Source: Acanthosepion esculentum
Lineage: Eukaryota; Mollusca; Cephalopoda; Sepiida; Sepiidae
Length of the DNA: 64,000 nucleotides
Direction of reading: 5' to 3'
Assembly: GCA_964036315.1 (NCBI GenBank)
Contig: OZ038487.1
Span: 53,467,282 to 53,531,281 of the forward strand
Shown here: positions 42,871 through 53,792 of the stretch, piece after piece
Numbering within the stretch: position 1 is the stretch's first letter
Layout of the letters: every line of letters starts with the position of its first letter
The notes under the pieces: generated by a model
Database searches by the model: none
What the model saw: only the letters and a program-made list of their open reading frames with translations
Told to the model about the DNA's origin: nothing
Position numbers and translations under genes: made by a program

Positions 42871-43305
42871 TGTCCCTACCTTTTGTATCTTGTAAGCACT
42901 TGCATTCCTTCCTACTTCTTTGCTTGTCAACACTTAGTTTTCTTTTCTACCTGGAAATGGTCAAAGTCAAAAACACATTGACACAGCAGCTTTCTTTTGT
43001 GCTATCTACTGAGATACACAGTCATGTAGGAGGCACCTGACATGGAGTAACACTTAGAGATCTAGAATTGAAATACCTTGTTTCATAGTTCAATTCTTAC
43101 TGAGGGCTCTATGGTTGTGTCTTAGTCAGTACACATACATGCACATGTTGCTCTCCATCTATATGAACTTTTCATGTTGACACATCTCAAGACATCCTGT
43201 ATTATTTAAGCTTAACTTAGGCAAAAAGGTCCCAATAGTGGGACACCTAGTGGTGATGAAACTCACTGCATAGCAGTAATGGTCTACTCTTTTTTATTTA
43301 TTTTT
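42871..43305. other. Unassigned spacer
   Basis: No feature recognised except a T run at 43300-43314 that forms the tail of the next LINE fragment. Confidence 0.35.
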
Positions 43306-43690
43306 TTTTTTTTTAAGCATTTTACCCCCAAGCAAGGCAGGAGTGCTACTAGCACATGGACTTATGGAGAGTGAAAGTGTGAGAAAAGAGAGGATTGAGG
43401 AAAGGAAAAAAGGACAGGGATCATGGCAGCAGAAGATGGCGATTGATGTTGCATTTAAATTTTTGAAGATTGTAGTTATCAGGGAAGCAAGTGAGAGCAT
43501 AAGAAGTTCCAATGACAAGAAGTGCAAGGAAAGAAACTGTTGGAGTAGAAGTGGTCGTTACATTTAACTATTTTAACAGTAAATGGGTGGGACCTAGATG
43601 CCAATCTAGTAGTACACTTAACTTCATATAGTCAGGGCAGCAGGAAAAAAAAATGCTCGTCAGGGCAGTAGCCATGAAAATATTTGTAGA
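43306..43690 (-). pseudogene. CR1/jockey-like LINE family C 3' fragment
   Basis: The minus strand begins near 43690 ('ATFKYFHGYCPDEH'-like text) and runs through the NLQKFKCNINRHL block to the terminal 'cttgcttgggggtaaaatg' at 43313-43335. Stops and indels are frequent. Confidence 0.7.
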
Positions 43691-44285
43691 AATGACTACA
43701 TATTTAATATAGAAGGCTCAAAGTTTTTATGTTTCTCCTTGAAACATCGAAATGGAATTCAGTATATAAAGTTGTTTTTCTCTTTGTTTTTGTGTGTGAT
43801 ATATTATTTAAAACTCTCATCAAATCTTGCCAACTTTGGTTTTTACTTAATGGGAATGGCTAATTTGCATATTTAAATTTTTTTTAAATAACTACATTTA
43901 TAAATACAGAAGTCCATATTGGAAATTAATCAAGTCTGTTTTTTATGGTCTTTGTAAATAAGTGGTCATTTTGTTGATGGCTTTTATTAAATTAGTTAGT
44001 CATTTAAACGAAGCTATTTTCTGCCCTGAAAATGGTAATGATCTAAGCATTTCAATCACAGCTTAGGAGGAAGTTATGTAAGCAACATTGATATTTTTAA
44101 TAAATATATTTTGAAATTCTAACAGACTAAATTTTCATTTCTGAAATATTTTTTTAAAGTTTTATTTATAAATTGATTTATTCTATCAAATAATGGATTT
44201 ATTTGTTTATCTTTAATGAGTTTATTTCAAAGAAAAAGTAAATACTTCAGCTTAAAAAAATGAATGTGATGTATTTTGTGCATAG
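43691..44285. other. AT-rich spacer
   Basis: No feature recognised. Confidence 0.35.
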
Positions 44286-44289
44286 GAAC

Positions 44290-44575
44290 TTCCTTCTGTG
44301 GTGTGTAGAATTTATGAATTTAAGTGTAGTTCTAGATTGGCAGCAAGATCTCATTATTTTACAGTTGAAATGACTATAGATGCAACTATAAATTCTATGC
44401 TAATAGTTGCTTCAATTGTATTCCTTGCTTGTGGAACACTCTTTAGACTTCTTGCTTCTCGGTCAACTTTGATCTTCAAAAATGTAAATGCAATGTCGGT
44501 CGTTATCTTCTGTCTTCTTAATCTCTCCTTAGTGGCTTTATTGTCTTGCTTGGGGTGAATTGATTAAAAGATTTG
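44290..44575 (+). pseudogene. CR1/jockey-like LINE family C 3' fragment
   Basis: The plus strand encodes RIYEFKCSSRLAARSHYFTV, then SIVFLACGTLF and a decayed end, followed by the terminal 'cttgcttggggtgaattg' plus 'attaaaa'. Only the last part of the protein remains. Confidence 0.75.
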
Positions 44576-44639
44576 ACAAGAAAAATTTACTTGGCTTCAT
44601 TTTTTATTTATTTCTAAACAAGATTAATGTTTGATGCAA

Positions 44640-44925
44640 AACATCTACTTAATTAATGGCTTGCTTTGGTTTTCACCAACCTCAATTGGTCAAACCAAGT
44701 GTAGACACTACTTTCATAAGTAACACTAATTTTGTCTACCCCCACTCAAACAGCTTCTTCCCACAGACGGCTATTTTGTGGAATCAGCAACTCCCAAGAG
44801 GATGCTTCCCCGATCATTACACTCTTAACCTGTTCAAGTCTAGGGGTAAATGTTATCTTCACCACATAAACTGTACTGATTACTTCTTACTCTCTAGCTT
44901 ACATCCACATCATGCACTGGTTCTT
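44640..44925 (+). pseudogene. LINE family X C-terminal fragment
   Basis: A 91-residue open reading contains NSFFPQTAILWNQQLPRGCF, PDHYTLNLFKSRGKCYL and ends in LHPHHALVLV. The 'FFPRT..LWN.LP...FPDHY...FK.R' arrangement is the C-terminal end of CR1/jockey/L2-type LINE proteins. The stop lies in the 5S-like segment that follows. Related fragments are at 8415 and 29283. Confidence 0.75.
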
Positions 44926-44998
44926 GTATGATCACTGAAGTTAAACAATACCAAGTCTGGTCAGTACTTAGATGAATGACCACTTGGAAATATGAGGT
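44917..44998 (+). pseudogene. 5S rRNA-like segment
   Basis: The text 'ctggttcttgtatgatcac', 'tgaagttaaacaa', 'ggtcagtacttagatgaatg' and 'accacttggaaatatgagg' follows eukaryotic 5S rRNA from about nucleotide 30 to 100, including the internal promoter region, with several substitutions. The 5S 5' end is replaced by LINE sequence, so it is not a 5S gene. It could be a 5S-derived SINE piece or a 5S-containing LINE tail. Confidence 0.75.
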
Positions 44999-45002
44999 AA
45001 GG

Positions 45003-45140
45003 TTGGATGTGCAGGTGGTGTAATGGATAATGACTCGAAATTGTTAATTGGAGTAGCCAAGTTCCAATTTCAATTCGGGTTCGTTATATTCACATATGCA
45101 AACAATATTGAAAAAGATATGAATTCACCTCTTCTCCCCT
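45003..45140 (+). mobile_element. tRNA-SINE family A head and body start
   Basis: 'gtgcaggtggtgtaatggat' is the A-box region and 'gccaagttccaatttcaat' the degraded B-box region, followed by 'ttatattcacatatgcaaac' and 'cacctcttctcccct' from the family body. It directly follows the 5S-like segment. Confidence 0.65.
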
Positions 45141-45600
45141 GTCCTGGGAATGACAATAAACTACATCTGCGTTCTGGGTAAGACGATAAACTATGTCCAA
45201 CAGCAAGGCCTCTGATGTGGTTTTGAGGAGTGTGCAACCACCTCTTAATTGCTGGTGTTCCTAGGTCCATTCTGGTCCAGGGTGATAGCACCTGTTATGG
45301 TTCCACCTTAGGCCAAATAGTTAACCCCCAAACTAGGGTCAAAACGCTATGAAAGTGTAAAAATAGGTTTTAATATCAGAAATACTTTGTTAAAAAAATT
45401 ATTACCAGCAATACATTTTTTTAAAAAAAATATTACCAGCGAAGGAAAATTATTACCAGAAATATATTTTTGAAGGGAAAAATATGACCAGAAATAGATT
45501 TTTTGAAAAATATGTTACCAACAATGAAAATTTTGTTGGCATTAAATAACCATTGAGGTTGATATGCCATAAAACAAAGCAAACCAAAACAGACCTCTTC
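45141..45600 (-). repeat. Interspersed repeat family B, minus copy
   Basis: The reverse complement gives the same order of blocks as 4735-5450: 'ggcatatcaacctcaatgg', a tandem region of 'tggtaataatttttt'-like units, 'ctttcatagcgttttg', 'tttgggggttaactatttg', 'aagaggtggttgcacac', 'tagtttatcgtc'. The tandem units here differ in length and sequence from the 27-bp units of the plus copy. Confidence 0.65.
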
Positions 45601-45689
45601 TCCCCCCAGCTATGGGTTAATTAGTATGACTTGTATCACTAATCATTATTATCTGCAAAAATAAAATAAAATTGTTTACAAAAAATATT

Positions 45690-45812
45690 TAGATTTCAGC
45701 ATTAAATAACTTATAGATGTTGATATTCTGCCAAACAACCAATCTAACCCTCTTCCTTGAGTGGCTCTTGGTCCTTGTACCAGGCAAACATTATTGTAAA
45801 AAAAAAATATAT
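45690..45812 (+). repeat. Repeat family D 3' end with adjacent microsatellite
   Basis: 'ccttgagtggctcttggtcc' and the following A run match 21818-21890. A (TA)n/(CATA)n microsatellite follows at about 45810-45850. Confidence 0.5.
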
Positions 45813-45939
45813 ATATATATATACATACATATATATATATACATACACAGACACCCACACAAATGGCTTGCTGACTTAATTTCATATATCCATCTCTGAT
45901 TTTGCTATATATAAATCTGCTGCTAAAAAAGTTGGTTTA

Positions 45940-46552
45940 CTGTGTTGTACTAGACAATTTTGCTCTCCAGAACCTATCTTACATATTTATAAGTCTACCA
46001 TTCATCCATGCTTTGACTACTGCTGCCACATATGGCCTGGAGTCCCCTGCTATATATTTAGAGATTCTTGATAAAATTCAAAGAATTATCAGCAATATTA
46101 TTGGTCCTGACCTGGCTGCTTGGCTTCATTCACTTTTCCACCACCATAATGTAGCTTCCCTGTGCCTTCTCTATAAATACTTTCATAGTAATTGTTCTGA
46201 TGAACTTTCCACAATGGTACCTAGACTTTATAAATTTGAGCACAGTACTAGATTGCCAACAAGCTCTCATCAATTTACAGTTGAATTAGCTATACATGTA
46301 ATCGTAAGTTCTATATTAAAAGTTTCTTTTCTCGCTTTTCTCACTTGTGGAACTCTCTTCCGGCTCCATGCTTTCCATCCAACTTCAAAAAATTAAATGC
46401 AATGTCAGTTGTTATCTACTGTCTTCTTGATTCTTCTTCTATTGTTCTCACTCCTTAATGTTTCTTTTTTTTTTTTTCTTATTCTTTCACACTCGGTAAC
46501 CCCTTGTGTATTAGTGGCTTTACTCTCTTGCATGGGGTAAAATGATTAAAAG
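45940..46552 (+). pseudogene. CR1/jockey-like LINE family C, 600-bp fragment
   Basis: The plus strand encodes EILDKIQRIISNIIGPDLAA, HHHNVASLCLLYKYFHSNCS, RLYKFEHSTRLPTSSHQFTV and a frameshifted end, and terminates with 'cttgcatggggtaaaatg' plus 'attaaaagaaa' before a (CA)n run. Much older than the 42 kb copy. Confidence 0.8.

Positions 46553-46602
<50 letters not shown>
46553..46602. repeat. (CA)n microsatellite at a LINE tail
   Basis: About 25 CA units begin directly at the A-rich 3' end of the family C fragment. Confidence 0.95.
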
Positions 46603-46605
<3 letters not shown>

Positions 46606-47690
46606 TAATTTTTCACATCTCTTCTTTCTTTTATTTTATTTGAACTTTCTTAACTTTATTTACTTATTCTTCAATATATTAACTTTTTAGTCATTCTTTC
46701 TGTTCTAGACCGTGGGCAATAACCACCCAGATGCCTAATGTCTCTTGGGAATGCAAACTATCAGTGGCTAATGTGGAACGATAGTTTTTAATGGAACTCA
46801 GATAAAATCATTAAGAAAATGTACTGACTGACCTTCACTTATTTTGAGTCGCATATAAACACAGGATTTATATATAATATATGCATATATAAGACAGGTG
46901 TTCATTTACACACATAAAATTGCATTTTTTATAAATATTGGCTCGTTTTTAACCACTTTTTGTTTCTTTTTTTCTAGATTTTAATTTACTTTTTATATTT
47001 TTTCTATAACTCATTAATTCATTCACATTTTCATTAATTCTTTTTTAATTACATGATTTTATTCTAATTTTCTTTCTTCATTCACTTTCTTCTAACTTGT
47101 AGTTTTCTAGTGTTTTTTATTTTCTTTATAATTCAGTATTCTTGTTAAATTTCTTTTCTTTCCTTTTATTCTTTGCATTTCTTTTTTTTTTTTTTTTTTA
47201 CTACTTTCTGTCTTTTCATTCTCATGTTTTATTATTTGGGTTTTATTTAGATTTTTTTTTTTTATTTCTTTTTTGTTAAAAATCTTCAATTCTCTCTATA
47301 TTCTTTTGTTTTTTCTTTCTTTTTTTTCTAACATCTTTATTTCTTGCTTTGTTTTCATTCTTTGTCTATTTCTTTTTTATTGTTTCCATTGTTTTTTTAT
47401 TTCTCCTGCTTTAAATTTTATTTCTTGTGCTTTAACTTTGGCTTTTCTTTTAATTCTTTTTTGTGACAAAACCTTCATTTTCATTCTGTTGTTTTCTCTT
47501 TTTATTTTATGTTTTTATCGACATCTTTATTTCTGCTTTTCTGATTTTATTTCTCTTGTTTAAATTTGCTATTTTCTCTATTGCTTTTTTTCTTCCTTTT
47601 TCATTTCATTATTTTTCAATTTTTTTTAGCTAAATTTTCATAATTAACAATTTTTTAATTTTTTTTTTTTTATCACTATTATTTTAAATA
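46603..47690. repeat. Pyrimidine-rich (T-rich) tract
   Basis: From about 46920 to 47690 the plus strand is mostly T with C, the mirror image of the purine tracts at 18.5-19.5 and 59.8-60.7 kb. ORFs here (47107, 47273) are Lys/Asn- or Phe/Leu-rich artefacts. Confidence 0.75.
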
Positions 47691-47696
47691 TTTTGG

Positions 47697-48030
47697 TTAA
47701 TAATCTCCTGTACAGATAGTAATATCTTTATTTACATTATTTGGACTATTGTCCTCATCTTTGTCGCCATATTTATTACAACATTTCGGCCATTGTATGC
47801 TCCGGCCTTCTTCCGGTGGTTGGAATGTCGAACTGAACCCTTTATTTCGCTCACTGGGGTAGACTGTTCTAATTCTAGTTCCACATGCCATGTTTAATTG
47901 ATATCAGTTTTCTCTTGTTAATTTTCCCTCTGAAAGTTCTCTTAACCGGGTATTGAACTCACATTCTTTGGGTCCTGTCACTGGATCTAACCAACGACTT
48001 TATCCACTGTGCCATTCGTCCTTGACGACA
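47697..48030 (-). mobile_element. tRNA-SINE family H, most complete copy
   Basis: On the minus strand a tRNA-like head ('atggcacagtggataaag' A-box region, 'gtgagttcaatacccgg' B-box region, about 48020-47940) leads to 'aaacatggcatgtggaac', 'tgaaataaagggtt'-type text, 'ccggaagaaggcc', 'acaatggccgaaatgttgt' and 'acaaagatgaggacaatag', ending near 47697. It lies just downstream, on the same strand, of a Penelope endonuclease relic (48110-48465), so the body could alternatively derive from a Penelope 3' repeat. Confidence 0.7.
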
Positions 48031-48109
48031 TCTGTGTATGAATTTCTGGGTATTATAAATCTAATATCTTCACAACCATTTTTACCAGAGCTCATATTGC
48101 AAGTTTGTT

Positions 48110-48465
48110 GTTATTATCGCTTTTCTCTGGCACTCCTTATTACTGGTTCCCATATTGTATTCCTTTCTATGCTTGGTCGGCTCAGGAGATTTTTGTGGCC
48201 TAGCATATGTGTTGATTCCTTAAGTTTACGAATTTTCCAATGGTGTTCCTTGTCTATGATCTCAACCTGATCCGACAGAGGGTAGTGATCTCCCTTCTCT
48301 CTCCATATATGGTCAGCCACGCCTGATTTTTCCACTTCCCCTCGTGTTACAGCTTTCTGGTGTTCTTGAGGCCTCACCTTAAGGGGGAGGCCTGTCTCTC
48401 CTTTATATTTCTTTCCGCAGCTGCACGGGATAGCGTATACTCAGTTCAGCAACGCTGTTCGAGAA
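48110..48465 (-). pseudogene. Penelope-like GIY-YIG endonuclease fragment
   Basis: The minus strand reads VYAIPCSCGKKYKGETGLPL (about 48440-48380, with the second motif changed to YKGETG), then KVRPQEHQKAVTRGEVEKSG, VADHIWREKGDHYPL, IIDKEHHWKIRKLKES, and SRPSIERNTIWEPVI. These are the GIY-YIG endonuclease and C-terminal segment of a classic Penelope/Poseidon-type element, a different lineage from the one at 36.8-40.0 kb. No RT remains. The reading is open for 87 codons, so it is moderately preserved. Confidence 0.85.
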
Positions 48466-48785
48466 ACAACATTTTGTTTGATAACCGAGGCGTTTTCATC
48501 TCAAATTTTCTGTACAAAAACTGATTTGTTCAACATGTGAGACATTCAAGAACCAAGGTTGCACTGTACTTTTAATTTCAATTAGTCCTTATTGATCATT
48601 ATTTTAACAAAACTTTTACATCTTATTCCAGACTATAATACTGATGCATACATTTGTTTCAAGTCGTAAACTGTATGACATTTCTTGATAATGTGTTGAA
48701 CTAAGCTGAATCTGATTCAGATATTATCATAATTTTAATTAAATTATTCAGCGCAATTCATATAGTATGAAAGATGCAGATATGC
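48466..48785. other. AT-rich spacer
   Basis: No feature recognised. Confidence 0.35.
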
Positions 48786-48789
48786 ATAA

Positions 48790-49260
48790 TATAAAATGAC
48801 TTCTTTTATGTGCCTTGACCCTTCATGACCTTGGCGATCATAGCTCTCCACAAAATGTCATTTGTAACCCTTAGTAAATTTTTGTGTTTTTGCTATCTCT
48901 CCTAAACTCTGCTCTGCCATCCATTCACACAAGCTCACTAGGTAGGTTATGCACTGTTTTCATGTCGCACTTGCCTGCAATATGTCCTGTAAGTGTTAAA
49001 TTTTCCAAGCTCTCACTCTTCATTATGTACACTAAAAATTTAAAATTTCTTTCTCGTATTATATATAAGTATCTTTTTGTTTCCATTTTTTATAAACTTC
49101 ATCATTAGTCACATGTTAAGTCTGTGGTATTCTCAATATTCGGTAGAACAATATTTCTGTTGTCTCGAGTCTTTTCATCTGGGAGTAGATTGTCCAGCAT
49201 TCACTGCCATATAGGAGGGTTGACATTGCATAACAGTTCACTAGACACACCAGTGATATG
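48790..49260 (-). pseudogene. RTE-like LINE C-terminal relic
   Basis: Plus text 'cccttcatgaccttggcga' with 'tcatagctctccac' is the complement of the LINE tail. Further right are complements of the GHIMRKEG block (about 49005-49050) and the FYRRILRIP and ECWTI blocks (about 49130-49215). Frame broken. Confidence 0.7.
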
Positions 49261-49544
49261 ATGTTACTTCAATCTCATATACAGATAGCAATATTTTTTT
49301 TTTCCATTTTGTAAATATTCATTTTTGCCACTATTTTTTTTTTTTCAGTTTTTCCAGTATAAAATCCTGAATCATCTTAAAAATTCTAATAAAAAAAAAA
49401 ATTTTTCAAAGTTGAACATTTTAAAAAAAACATTATCAGTTTAAATGTATAAATATGAACTATAAAAAGATTTCAATTTGCTTTAAATCTTCTTCATCTG
49501 TCATTAAAAAAGAAATAATACGATCTGAATCTTTAAGGATTCAA

Positions 49545-49880
49545 AGTATTTTTTAAAAATCATTTCACCCCTAGCAAGGCAGTAATACCACTAGAATGCA
49601 GGGGATTACAGGGAGTGAAAGAGAAGGAGATGAATGACAAAGGGGAGGATGGAGGGACAAAAAAAAGGAACAGGGAGAAAAAAGACAGAAGATCGTGATT
49701 CATGTTGCATTTAAATTTTTGAAGATTGTAGTTATCAGGGAAGCAAGAAATCAGAAGGGAATTCCACAGGTGGGAAGTGTGAGAAAAGAAACTGTTAGAG
49801 TAGAAGTGGCAATGGCATCTAGCTATTTCAACAGTAAAAAAAGTGGGACCTATTTGCCAGTCTAATAGTACAGTTAAATT
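49545..49880 (-). pseudogene. CR1/jockey-like LINE family C 3' fragment
   Basis: The minus strand carries the LFKCNMN block complement near 49700-49740 ('catttaaatttttgaagatt' on plus) and the terminal complement 'atttcacccctagcaaggc' at 49562. Degenerate. Confidence 0.65.
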
Positions 49881-50194
49881 TTCATTAGATTACAAAATAT
49901 GTTTTAGTTTTAGTCAGAACACATTTTTTAATTTTAATGTTTGTCATTTTTTTTATATTATGTAAGAAAGAAACAGTGACTAATGTCTGCTCAGTATAGT
50001 GGGAGTATAAACCACAGGTGGGATCTGTGAGTGTTGTGCAAATGTGTCTGAACAGGCATTTGCAACAGGGATTGGCTAGCTGCTCTAGCAGACAGGTGTA
50101 CTTAAAAATGATCAGTCTGTCATTATTATTATGTAAGAAAGGAAACATTTATGTAAAAGAAACTAATAAATGAATGTTTGGTTTATTTAGTTAT
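49881..50194. other. Spacer, nothing assigned
   Basis: A patch of balanced composition at 49975-50110 is unassigned. Confidence 0.3.
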
Positions 50195-50760
50195 TTCTTA
50201 ATCAATATCACTCCATGCAAGGCAATAAAGCCACTAAAACATAAGGGTGTGGAGGAATTTGCAACAGAAACATTAATAATGAGCAGAAAGAGCAATCAGG
50301 CGGACAGTACATAGCGACTGACATTGTATTTAAATTTTTGAAGATTAAAGTTGGCTGAAAAGCATGGAACTGGAAAGGGGGTTCCACAAGCAAGAAATGT
50401 GAGAAAAGAAACTGTTAACATAGAATTTACGGTTACATCTACCTAGCTCAACTGGTAATTGATGAGACCTCGATGCCAGTCTAGTACTGCGCTTAAATTA
50501 AAAATGTCTACGTATGAAGAGCTCATCCGAACAATTACCATGAAAGTATTTATAGAAAAGATACAGAGAGGCAACTTTACAATGGCAGGACAGTTACTGA
50601 AGCTTAGCCGCCAGACCAGGACTGATAATATTGCTGATTCTTCTGTGGATGTTATCAAGGAGCTCAAGGTAAATGTCGGGCACTAGATCATAAGTGCAAG
50701 CAATATTCTAAGCATGGATGAATTGCAGACTATATTTGTAACTAAAACTCATAGTAATTA
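50195..50760 (-). pseudogene. CR1/jockey-like LINE family C fragment
   Basis: The minus strand covers complement of the KYFHGNCSDELS region ('gagctcatccgaacaattac' on plus at 50519) to the 3' end ('atcactccatgcaaggca'). Upstream it extends into the region before the KIQRRI block at about 50690-50740. Many frameshifts. Confidence 0.7.
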
Positions 50761-51865
50761 GATATACATAAAAGCCAATGATCTCAGAGACTTAAATGTA
50801 AATCTATTTTACCATATAATAACAAACTATAGGGAATGTTATCACTATGAGACCAACATCTGATTTGTGGAATAAATACTCTATAAATAAAATATATAAA
50901 GACCGTAGCTTGTCACTTGATACTATAGAAGATTTATGATCATGAATTCATTTGATATAAAATAAACACATAAGGCAAATGTACAACTGGATCTGAACTT
51001 AAAGTATGAAAATAGTCATTTGACTTCCATGGCTTGTATTCTGTTTCCCTTGCTAATATGTCTTTGTTACCAAAGATAAGCTAGACAAGTTTTGGGAATA
51101 TTTTCACCAATATTTGATCTTTTTTGATGAAGAATTCCATTCTGTTATGTGCACACTTTTATCTTGCAACATAGATACACACACTAGCATCGTCTTTGCA
51201 TCCAGGCATAACACACAAGTTAATAACTCGAAGGTGCATTATTCAGTCAGATATTATTAGGTGAAAACTTTGTATTGAAGAAGAAAAAGAATGAAAATGT
51301 GTTTGCAAAGATCGCATCACATTATGAATGGGGGACGAAGCTGAATTGCAAAAGACTACAAAGGCTTGGATTGAAAATAATAGATATTTCAAGAAGCACC
51401 CAATTTATATTTCATCTTTAACCTGGCTTCATTTTATTGAGCTGAGGTTTTTTGCCAAGATAGTGGATAGCTTTTCACTTCCTGCTTCAGTGAGCTTTGG
51501 AATAAATATTCATATTTGCCTGTGAAATGTGTCGATATCTTTTTCCAACATAGTCCTTGTTACCATTCTTATTCAGTTTTATTCATGTTATTTGTTTTCA
51601 TTGACGTCTTACTTCTGTTGTTTGCAGAGTACAAATGAGAGTGCCATAATAGTGAAAGTGGGTTTTGAGCAAGTGATAAAAAGAAAAATATTAAGTAAAA
51701 AAGAAAAAGGAAAGATATGAGATTATGAAGTATTTTGTTTTGATGATGATAAAAAAATATATAAATATGAAGCCTTTTCTATTAGAAAACCCCGAATCTC
51801 AGCTGTTTTTCCCTTTTTGTTGTTAATAAATAAATGCCTATCATCTTCAGTTTGTAAAGAAGCCA

Positions 51866-51900
<35 letters not shown>

Positions 51901-52480
51901 CATCTCATAATGTTTAATTTTTATTTTTTCTCCAATGTCTCTGTATTTCTCTTCATATTCCTCAAAGTGTGGGATCATTTACACGAGCCCAATCTATCAG
52001 AATAATAATGTGACATTCAAAATGTCAAATAAAAGGAAGATAACCATAGCAGGGTGATTAATCAGCCAATAAGCAAACACCAAGCTGATTACAGGACTCT
52101 GATTAATCAAGAGTTCATTAATGAATTAAACAAAGTTTCCTCCAAGCTTTGCTCATATCAGAGATGGGCAAGTGTTGGCCATTACACAGAATACAAGCTG
52201 TATAGGGAATTGTGCAATATTGTCATAGGATAAACAAGGGAGTGCTAAACAAAATATAATTTTGATAATCATCACACCATTTTGATTCATATACAGCAGT
52301 GAGTAATAAGTAACAAGTAGGGGAGGATTTTTCTAAAGAATGCAGATGTCAGAATAAGTAACAAAATCTATTATATTTATGATTTTAAGCTACATTTCAG
52401 AAGCTTTATATTCTTCTAACTGTTGCATTGATAAAGCTGGTGTGACATTAACAACTCGGTTAAATATGACTAACAACCAC
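50761..52480. other. AT-rich region, nothing assigned
   Basis: Contains a 34-bp T run at 51869-51900 and a patch of balanced composition at 52060-52220, but no repeat family or gene that I can name. Short ORFs at 51328 and 51529 have no motif. Confidence 0.35.
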
Positions 52481-52484
52481 TTTT

Positions 52485-52580
52485 ACTTACTCCCTCTTTG
52501 ATTTTCATTATGCACAAATACCTTTGGGAATGGTATGAAGTCATCACTTCTTCAAATCTATGGGTTGTATAATAGGACTT
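52485..52580 (+). mobile_element. SINE family A body fragment
   Basis: 'acaaatacctttgggaatgg', 'gtcatcacttcttcaaatc' and 'tatgggttgtataataggac' follow the family body. Head and tail lost. Confidence 0.5.
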
Positions 52581-52772
52581 GTATCTGGAAAAAGAACCTT
52601 TTATTATTCTAAAAAAAAAAATTATGCAATATTTACTCACAAAAAATGAATTGTTCTTACAATGAAAAATATATTTCAGATTTAAATACTCCACTAATGG
52701 TTGATTGTCTGTAAAAAAGATAAAATCTATTTTATCATTTGCCTACGGTCAAATCACATTGAAAGCATAATA

Positions 52773-52855
52773 TCTTGTTTGATCACTGAACTTAAAAAGC
52801 ATGTAGCATGTCATTACTTAGACGGTGGACTGCTTGGAAAAATTAAGGTAATTAA
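52773..52855 (+). pseudogene. 5S rRNA-like segment, degenerate
   Basis: 'cttgtttgatcactgaactt', 'gtcattacttagacggtgg' and 'actgcttggaaaaat' follow 5S rRNA over the internal promoter region, with more changes than at 44917. No 5S ends are present. Confidence 0.55.
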
Positions 52856-52944
52856 AAAAAATTAAGGTTTAAAAAAAAAAAAACTTTAGAAAATCAGGAG
52901 GTGGGTGAATTATGGTGGTGCATCCAATGACAGACTGTTATTTC

Positions 52945-53175
52945 AGATCAAATCTTGCATCTGCTTGGTGCAGATATTTGTCAATCAACCGCAAGTAGAT
53001 GCCATCTCTGTAATCCTTAGTAGCAAGTCCTTTTGAATACAACTTAAAACCATTATAACTAACTTCAGCATAATGTTCATTGAAGAACAATTCAAGGAGT
53101 TGGTGTCATTCCTGTTAGCCATTGAAACAATTTTTTGCCACCTAAAGAAACTCCCTTTTGAAGTGCAGTAGCTTG
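52945..53175 (-). pseudogene. Unidentified protein-coding relic
   Basis: On the minus strand, from about 53175, one frame reads ATALQKGVSLGGKKLFQWLT and GMTPTP. After a one-base frame change near 53105 a second frame reads LELFFNEHYAEVSYNGFKLY, SKGLATKDYRDGIYLRLIDK and YLHQADARFDLK, then a stop. Composition is balanced and protein-like, unlike nearby ORFs from low-complexity DNA. I do not recognise the family. It could be a host-gene pseudogene, an old exon, or an unfamiliar transposon ORF. It lies just beyond the 3' tail of the family C LINE at 53195. Confidence 0.5.
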
Positions 53176-53194
53176 GTATTCTTATATTATTGCT

Positions 53195-53644
53195 ACAATT
53201 TTTTTAATCATTTCACCCCAAGAAAGGCAATAAAGCCACTAACTTCAGTGATCAAACAAGAATTAAGAGGTTACAGAGTGAGAGAATGAAAAAGAGAAAA
53301 CTTTAAGAAGAAAGAAGAATAAAAGAACTGGAATTAAGACAGAAGATAATGATTGACATTGTATTTAATTTTTTGAAGATGAAACTTCACTGGAAAGTGA
53401 GAGAAGAAACTATTAGCGTAGAACTGTAAAATTTCAACTAGTTGCCAATTAGTACTGTGCTTAAATTCATAGAGTCTAGGTACCAAAGACAGAAGCTCGT
53501 TAGAACAATTACCATTAAAATATTTATAGAAAAGGCACAGGGAAGCTATGTTGTGGCAGTGGGATACAGACTGAAGCTGATCTGCAATGACATTGCAGAT
53601 TCTTCTCACAATATCACCAAATTCACAAACAAAATGCTTTAATC
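53195..53644 (-). pseudogene. CR1/jockey-like LINE family C fragment, broken by hAT
   Basis: The minus strand covers IVRRICNVIADQLQSVSHCH, NIASLCLFYKYFNGNCSNEL, LSLVPRLYEFKHST and KIKYNVNHYLL, with deletions, to the terminal complement 'atttcaccccaagaaaggc' at 53210. The 5' side stops at the hAT target duplication. Its continuation is probably the sequence right after 57033 ('caagcaataactgagca'). A 5S-like run, 'cttcagtgatcaaacaagaa' (53243-53262), sits inside its 3' UTR. Confidence 0.75.
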
Positions 53645-53792
53645 CACTAGGGCAGGGCTGTCCAATCTTTTTTTTTCTAATGGGCCAAATTAGAAATTTA
53701 GGTATATTCACCAAGCCACAAAAGTACTTTATATAAATATCTTTTTAAAATGTTCAAAATGTTGTAAATATCAAATTCTAATAACAAATATA

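Noticed and set aside
44917..44998. Functional 5S rRNA gene
   Set aside because: The 5' third is missing, there are many substitutions, and it is fused to LINE sequence.
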